DNA from: Thermoproteota archaeon
GTDB taxonomy: Archaea > Thermoproteota > Korarchaeia > JAOZGF01 > JAOZFZ01
Reading direction: 5' to 3'
NCBI GenBank assembly: GCA_027491945.1
Contig: JAOZFZ010000011.1
Location: 1 to 7,483, forward strand
Length of the DNA: 7,483 bases
Shown here: positions 4,617 through 7,483 of the stretch, piece after piece
How positions within the stretch are numbered: the stretch's first letter is position 1
How the letters are laid out: each line of letters begins with the position of its first letter
Notes under the pieces: generated by a model
Told to the model about the DNA's origin: nothing
What the model saw: only the letters and a program-made list of their open reading frames with translations
Database searches by the model: none
Position numbers and translations under genes: made by a program

Positions 4617-5045
4617 ATGGAAATGGATGAAGAACTCGAAAAAATAAAGATGCGCAAACTTAAGAAGCTTTTAGACCAGTTTCAAAAATCTCGCGCTAAC
4701 ACAATGTTACCCGATGGTGCTGTACACTCCCTGACAGATTCTAACTTTAATGTGTTTCTAGAGAGATCAATGGATCACCTAATGCTCGTTGACTTCTGGG
4801 CAGGCTGGTGTAATCCATGTCGTATCATGCTCCCTATAGTTGACAGATTAGCGAAGGAGTACAGGGGCAAGGTCTGGTTTGGAAAGGTCGATGTTGTGGA
4901 GAACCCTCTAACGGCGCAGAAGTTTAACGTATACAGCGTACCCACGTTTATTTTCTTCAAGAACTTAAAGCCCGTGGACAGGGTGACGGGGGCGGTTGGA
5001 TACACAGGTTTAAAGGCTGCTATTCAGCGGAACCTTGCTCGCTAG
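4617..5045 (+). CDS. Thioredoxin with a charged N-terminal helix
   Basis: This 142-aa protein is a thioredoxin domain of about 105 residues behind a charged N-terminal extension (MEMDEELEKIKMRKLKKLL). FWAGWCNPCRIMLP holds the redox pair C65 and C68 (WCNPC, where WCGPC is usual). SVPTFIFF supplies the cis-Pro loop, and VDRVTGAVGY is near the end. It should reduce protein disulfides in the cytosol, with electrons from a thioredoxin reductase not present here. ATG at 4617 is chosen because GGTGAT (4607-4612) lies four bases before it. ATG at 4623 is also possible, and the frame stays open to an ATG at 4494, but those 41 residues look like untranslated leader. It overlaps the convergent GT4 gene by 26 bases. 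Confidence 0.9.
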   Translation: MEMDEELEKIKMRKLKKLLDQFQKSRANTMLPDGAVHSLTDSNFNVFLERSMDHLMLVDFWAGWCNPCRIMLPIVDRLAKEYRGKVWFGKVDVVENPLTAQKFNVYSVPTFIFFKNLKPVDRVTGAVGYTGLKAAIQRNLAR

Positions 5046-6150
5046 CTTCCTGTAAAGCCTTGTAAATGCTCAGCATTTTCCTACATATTTTATCCCAAGA
5101 AAACCTCTGAAGAACGACCCTTCTCCCGGATTCTCCCACTTCCCTAGCCTTTTCCGGGTTGGACAGAAAGAAGAGTATTTTCTTGGCCATGTCAGCAGGG
5201 TCGAAGGGGTCGCATAGCAACCCGCCTCCATGCTCAAGACTTGATGGCAACCCTCCTATCCTAGAGGCAACCACGGGTACTCCACAGGCCATGGCTTCAA
5301 GGCAAACTATGCCCTGGGATTCGGCAACGCTAGGGAGAACGAAAACGTCTGCAGACCTTAAAATTCTGATAAGTTCACCATCGTTAACGTAGCCTGTAAA
5401 AATCACGTTATCCAAGTTAAACTTTGATTTGTATAAACCGAGGAGAGGGCCCCTCCCGACGATCACCAGTTTAACTCTAGACACCTTCTCTGAAAGAATC
5501 TTGAACGCCCTAAAAAGCAAGGGCAGGTTCTTCTCCCACGATATCCTTCCAACGAACACGACCAACCTGTCTGCCCCTATCTCATTCTTAAAATCTGAAG
5601 ATCCCGGCGAGAATCTTTCTGTATTCACCCCATTTGGTACGACATGGGTTACCCTTACCCCAAGTCTCATGAAAAACTCCGCTAGCTGTGGTGAAACGGC
5701 GATTATGGCGCTGGCCTCATTAAAAAATCTCCGAAGGAGAACGCCGCTCAGAGTGGGTACTACACCCCCTATTAAACCCCTTCCAAAGGCTGTGTGTACC
5801 GTTACAACTAGCGGAATCTTGAGATTTCTGGCGATTTTGGGAAGCAGAAATTCTGAGGAAAAAGAGAACAGATGTCCGTGTATAACGTTTACCTCCATGG
5901 CCCTTAAAAGACTGGCAATTCTATGCGGGCTCAGCGCCCTGGCAAAGTAGTAGTACCCGTTTAATCGGACAGATCTTGGTATGTTTACTACGCTAACCCC
6001 ACGATGGCTATACCTGTAAAAACGTGGGAAAAAGGAGGTGTACACCGTGGCCTTAACACCTATTCTCTCAAGATTCCTTGAGAGCTCAAGGACGTGTCTC
6101 TCTATTCCCCCAACCGATGGGTGAAACTTTGAGAAAAAGGCTACATGCAA
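5020..6150 (-). CDS. GT4 family glycosyltransferase
   Basis: This GT-B retaining glycosyltransferase has 376 aa from the TTG at 6150. The N-terminal acceptor domain begins LHVAFFSKFHPSVGGIERHV, with the Gly-Gly nucleotide-sugar loop. The C-terminal donor domain has VVFVGRISWEKN (near 197-208), VIVGRGP, FTGYVND, and the EX7E pattern AESQGIVCLEAMACG with Glu277 and Glu285, then GVPVVASRIGG. It transfers a sugar from an NDP-sugar donor to a lipid-linked or growing glycan; sugar and acceptor are unknown. There is no signal peptide; it is cytosolic or peripheral at the membrane. TTG at 6150 is preferred because AGGTG lies seven bases upstream and the product then starts directly at the first strand. 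GTG at 6189 would add 13 odd residues and overlap the upstream gene by 29 bases. It is co-transcribed with the nucleotidyltransferase gene. Confidence 0.88.
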   Translation of the reverse strand: MHVAFFSKFHPSVGGIERHVLELSRNLERIGVKATVYTSFFPRFYRYSHRGVSVVNIPRSVRLNGYYYFARALSPHRIASLLRAMEVNVIHGHLFSFSSEFLLPKIARNLKIPLVVTVHTAFGRGLIGGVVPTLSGVLLRRFFNEASAIIAVSPQLAEFFMRLGVRVTHVVPNGVNTERFSPGSSDFKNEIGADRLVVFVGRISWEKNLPLLFRAFKILSEKVSRVKLVIVGRGPLLGLYKSKFNLDNVIFTGYVNDGELIRILRSADVFVLPSVAESQGIVCLEAMACGVPVVASRIGGLPSSLEHGGGLLCDPFDPADMAKKILFFLSNPEKAREVGESGRRVVLQRFSWDKICRKMLSIYKALQEASEQGSAE

Positions 6151-6160
6151 CCGTGGGCAC

Positions 6161-7198
6161 CTACCAAGGACTAAGTATCTTTCCCTCACCGTAGACCTTG
6201 GAGTGAGGGCCCAGCAAAGAGGATGTAAGCACGCTGTTTATAACTCTGCACTCTTCATCTAGAAGGGAGCTTTCTATCCTTGAACCAACAACCTCAGCTC
6301 CCCTAAAGAGAACGGAATTTATAATCTTAGAATCCTTAACCCTCACGCCCTCCATGAGTAGGACATTTGGCCCCACTCTGCTCCTTCCTTCTAAAACCGC
6401 TGCTGCCATAACCGTCACGGGCCCAACAAGCTCGACATTTTCATCGACCCTAGCTCTTTCGTCGATGTCAATCCCTTTAAGGGTCTTTAAAGCCCCTAGG
6501 TAGGTGTCCAGTGTCCCTATGTCATACCAATACCCACTGAACGGGAACCCATAGACATCCGTACGCTCTGTTAACCACTCCAAAAAGTAGCCTGGGGCAT
6601 CTCTCTTCATGCCCATCTCGACGTATTCACCAAGCAGCTTAAGATCTCTTCTTGTTAAAACGTAGTATCCTGTCGATATCAGCGTGGAGGTGGGCTGCTC
6701 TGGCTTTTCCTCAAATGAGACTATTTTCCCTTCCTTGTCAATCGTAACTACGCCATAATTTCTGGCTAGCTCCCTCCTACCCACATCAAAAAGCGCGATT
6801 GTCGCTTTTCTTTTCCCGCGGTAAAACGCTAAGAAATCCCCGAAATCTAGAGATGAGATGTTATCTCCGGCTATGATTAGTACATCATCCTTAATTTCTA
6901 ATTCGCCGATGAGCATGTCTAATCCCCCTATTGTACCAAGTTTTTCTTCCTCTTTTGTGCTCTCTTCAACAAAGATGCAGCAGCTGCCATACCTCTCCGA
7001 GATATGCCCGCTTAGATCCCGTTGAAACCTTAAATTAGTGGAAATAATTATCTTGTCCGGTGAAAAGAGCTTGTTTACCTCCTCAAGAATGAGATCGATA
7101 ATCTTTTTCCGCCCGAAGGGTAGAAGGCACTTAGCTCTGCCCATAGTTATCGGCCAAAGCCTTGTTGCATAGCCGCCACAGAGTACGATCACCTTCAA
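6161..7198 (-). CDS. NDP-sugar nucleotidyltransferase with left-handed beta-helix tail
   Basis: This 345-aa enzyme probably joins a sugar 1-phosphate and an NTP to make an NDP-sugar and pyrophosphate. The N-terminal Rossmann-like domain shows the signature GGYATRLWPIT (residues 8-18), then AKCLLPFG with the conserved Lys (23). LGTIGGL (87-93), AGDN (110-113, metal-binding Asp), EEKP (163-166) and GYWYDIGTLDTYLGA (222-236) follow. From about residue 250, repeated hexapeptide-like turns (VELVGPVTVM, SKIINSVLFRG, CRVINSVLTSS) suggest a left-handed beta-helix. Sugar and base specificity (glucose with dTTP/UTP, or mannose with GTP) cannot be decided. TTG at 7198 is chosen because GGTGG lies five bases upstream and gives the usual MKVIVLCGG start; GTG at 7210 is the longer alternative. 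The GT4 gene starts 10 bases after its stop. Confidence 0.9.
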   Translation of the reverse strand: MKVIVLCGGYATRLWPITMGRAKCLLPFGRKKIIDLILEEVNKLFSPDKIIISTNLRFQRDLSGHISERYGSCCIFVEESTKEEEKLGTIGGLDMLIGELEIKDDVLIIAGDNISSLDFGDFLAFYRGKRKATIALFDVGRRELARNYGVVTIDKEGKIVSFEEKPEQPTSTLISTGYYVLTRRDLKLLGEYVEMGMKRDAPGYFLEWLTERTDVYGFPFSGYWYDIGTLDTYLGALKTLKGIDIDERARVDENVELVGPVTVMAAAVLEGRSRVGPNVLLMEGVRVKDSKIINSVLFRGAEVVGSRIESSLLDEECRVINSVLTSSLLGPHSKVYGEGKILSPW

Positions 7199-7212
7199 CC
7201 CGGCCACCACAT

Positions 7213-7220
7213 CTTAAAAT
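7213..7220 (+). promoter_or_regulatory. TATA box in the divergent promoter region
   Basis: CTTAAAAT fits a TATA box for the ligase gene on the plus strand, with a start site near 7243 and a short leader holding GGAGGT. Read on the minus strand (ATTTTAAG) it lies only 15 bases before the nucleotidyltransferase TTG, too close for a leadered transcript, so the promoter of that gene is unclear. The whole gap is 57 bases. Confidence 0.45.
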
Positions 7221-7255
7221 AGCCTTCGCATGCTGGGGATAGGGGGAGGTCAACG

Positions 7256-7483
7256 TTGTCTATAAAGGTTGCTGCATTGTTCTCAGGGGGAAAAGATTCC
7301 ACATTTGCCATTTATAAGGCCCTGAAAATGGGCTATGAAGTTGTCCTTCTCCTGACCATGTTCCCACGTCGAGACGACTCCTGGATGTTTCATTACCCGG
7401 CGATTGAGGTAACCAAGATTCAAGCCGATGCGCTGGGGATACCTCATGTGTCAATGGCGACGTCTGGCGAGAAAGAGGTGGAG
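7256..7483 (+). CDS. dph6: Diphthine--ammonia ligase, 5' part (runs off the window)
   Basis: The first 76 codons are present, in frame to the last base. The PP-loop ATP-binding motif SGGKDSTFA is at residues 10-18. It is followed by the strand YEVVLLLTM, the conserved MFHYPAIEVTKIQADALGIPH region (45-65), and the start of the GEKEVE motif. This layout is typical of the archaeal DPH6-like family (COG2102), which adenylates diphthine on elongation factor 2 and amidates it with ammonia to make diphthamide. The start is TTG at 7256, five bases after a strong GGAGGT (7245-7250). It is divergent from the nucleotidyltransferase gene and not part of the sugar pathway. Family assignment is firm; the exact reaction in this organism is inferred. 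Confidence 0.9.
   Translation, partial: MSIKVAALFSGGKDSTFAIYKALKMGYEVVLLLTMFPRRDDSWMFHYPAIEVTKIQADALGIPHVSMATSGEKEVE

Noticed and set aside
5429..5950. 173-aa plus-strand frame
   Set aside because: It is antisense to the GT4 gene, which has full family motifs on the other strand.
7260..7454. 64-aa minus-strand frame at the right edge
   Set aside because: The plus strand here encodes the clear PP-loop start of the DPH6-like gene.
1..7483. CRISPR arrays, insertion sequences, phage or toxin-antitoxin genes
   Set aside because: No regularly spaced repeats, transposase motifs or toxin-antitoxin pairs were seen on either strand.

Overview
The window reads as chromosomal DNA from an archaeon, probably a thermophile or a TACK-type lineage, although I cannot place it to genus. 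The evidence is archaeal-style TATA boxes (TTTAAA-like), Shine-Dalgarno sites of the GGTGA/AGGTG type, a class II tRNA-Ser with a very short intron at the canonical archaeal position, an archaeal/eukaryotic-type diphthamide ligase (DPH6 family), a 2x[4Fe-4S] ferredoxin, and an exported protein rich in N-x-T glycosylation sequons. Base composition is moderate and looks even along the window by eye. There is no sign of insertion sequences, CRISPR arrays or phage genes.

Layout: (1) Positions 1-230 hold an open frame that enters from the left edge and may be the tail of an unidentified protein. (2) Positions 257-351 hold tRNA-Ser(CGA) with an 11-nt intron. (3) A minus-strand run, 2665 down to 453, is probably one operon: a 67-aa unknown protein, a DUF429 predicted nuclease, a possible translationally coupled 47-aa ORF, an exported Ig-like protein with eight sequons, and an FMN nitroreductase. 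(4) A 263-bp divergent intergenic region (2666-2928) is rich in hairpins. (5) On the plus strand follow a WecB-type UDP-GlcNAc 2-epimerase, a ferredoxin with its own promoter and terminator, and a thioredoxin. (6) Convergent to these on the minus strand is a two-gene unit, an NDP-sugar nucleotidyltransferase followed by a GT4 glycosyltransferase. (7) At the right edge, divergent from the nucleotidyltransferase, is the start of a diphthine--ammonia ligase gene that runs off the window.

Functional theme: three genes (2-epimerase, nucleotidyltransferase, GT4) provide activated sugars and a glycosyl transfer step, and so suggest surface polysaccharide or N-glycan assembly. The nearby exported protein with eight N-x-T sites would be a natural acceptor for such a glycan; that link is inference. 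The ferredoxin, thioredoxin and nitroreductase give a loose redox theme without evidence of one pathway. Several genes are best started at TTG or GTG codons, judged by Shine-Dalgarno position and family N-termini, so longest-ORF coordinates would be wrong for at least four of them. I see no clear new multi-gene system. The least explained pieces are the hairpin-rich region upstream of the epimerase gene, the small unknown proteins, and the sequon-rich exported protein.
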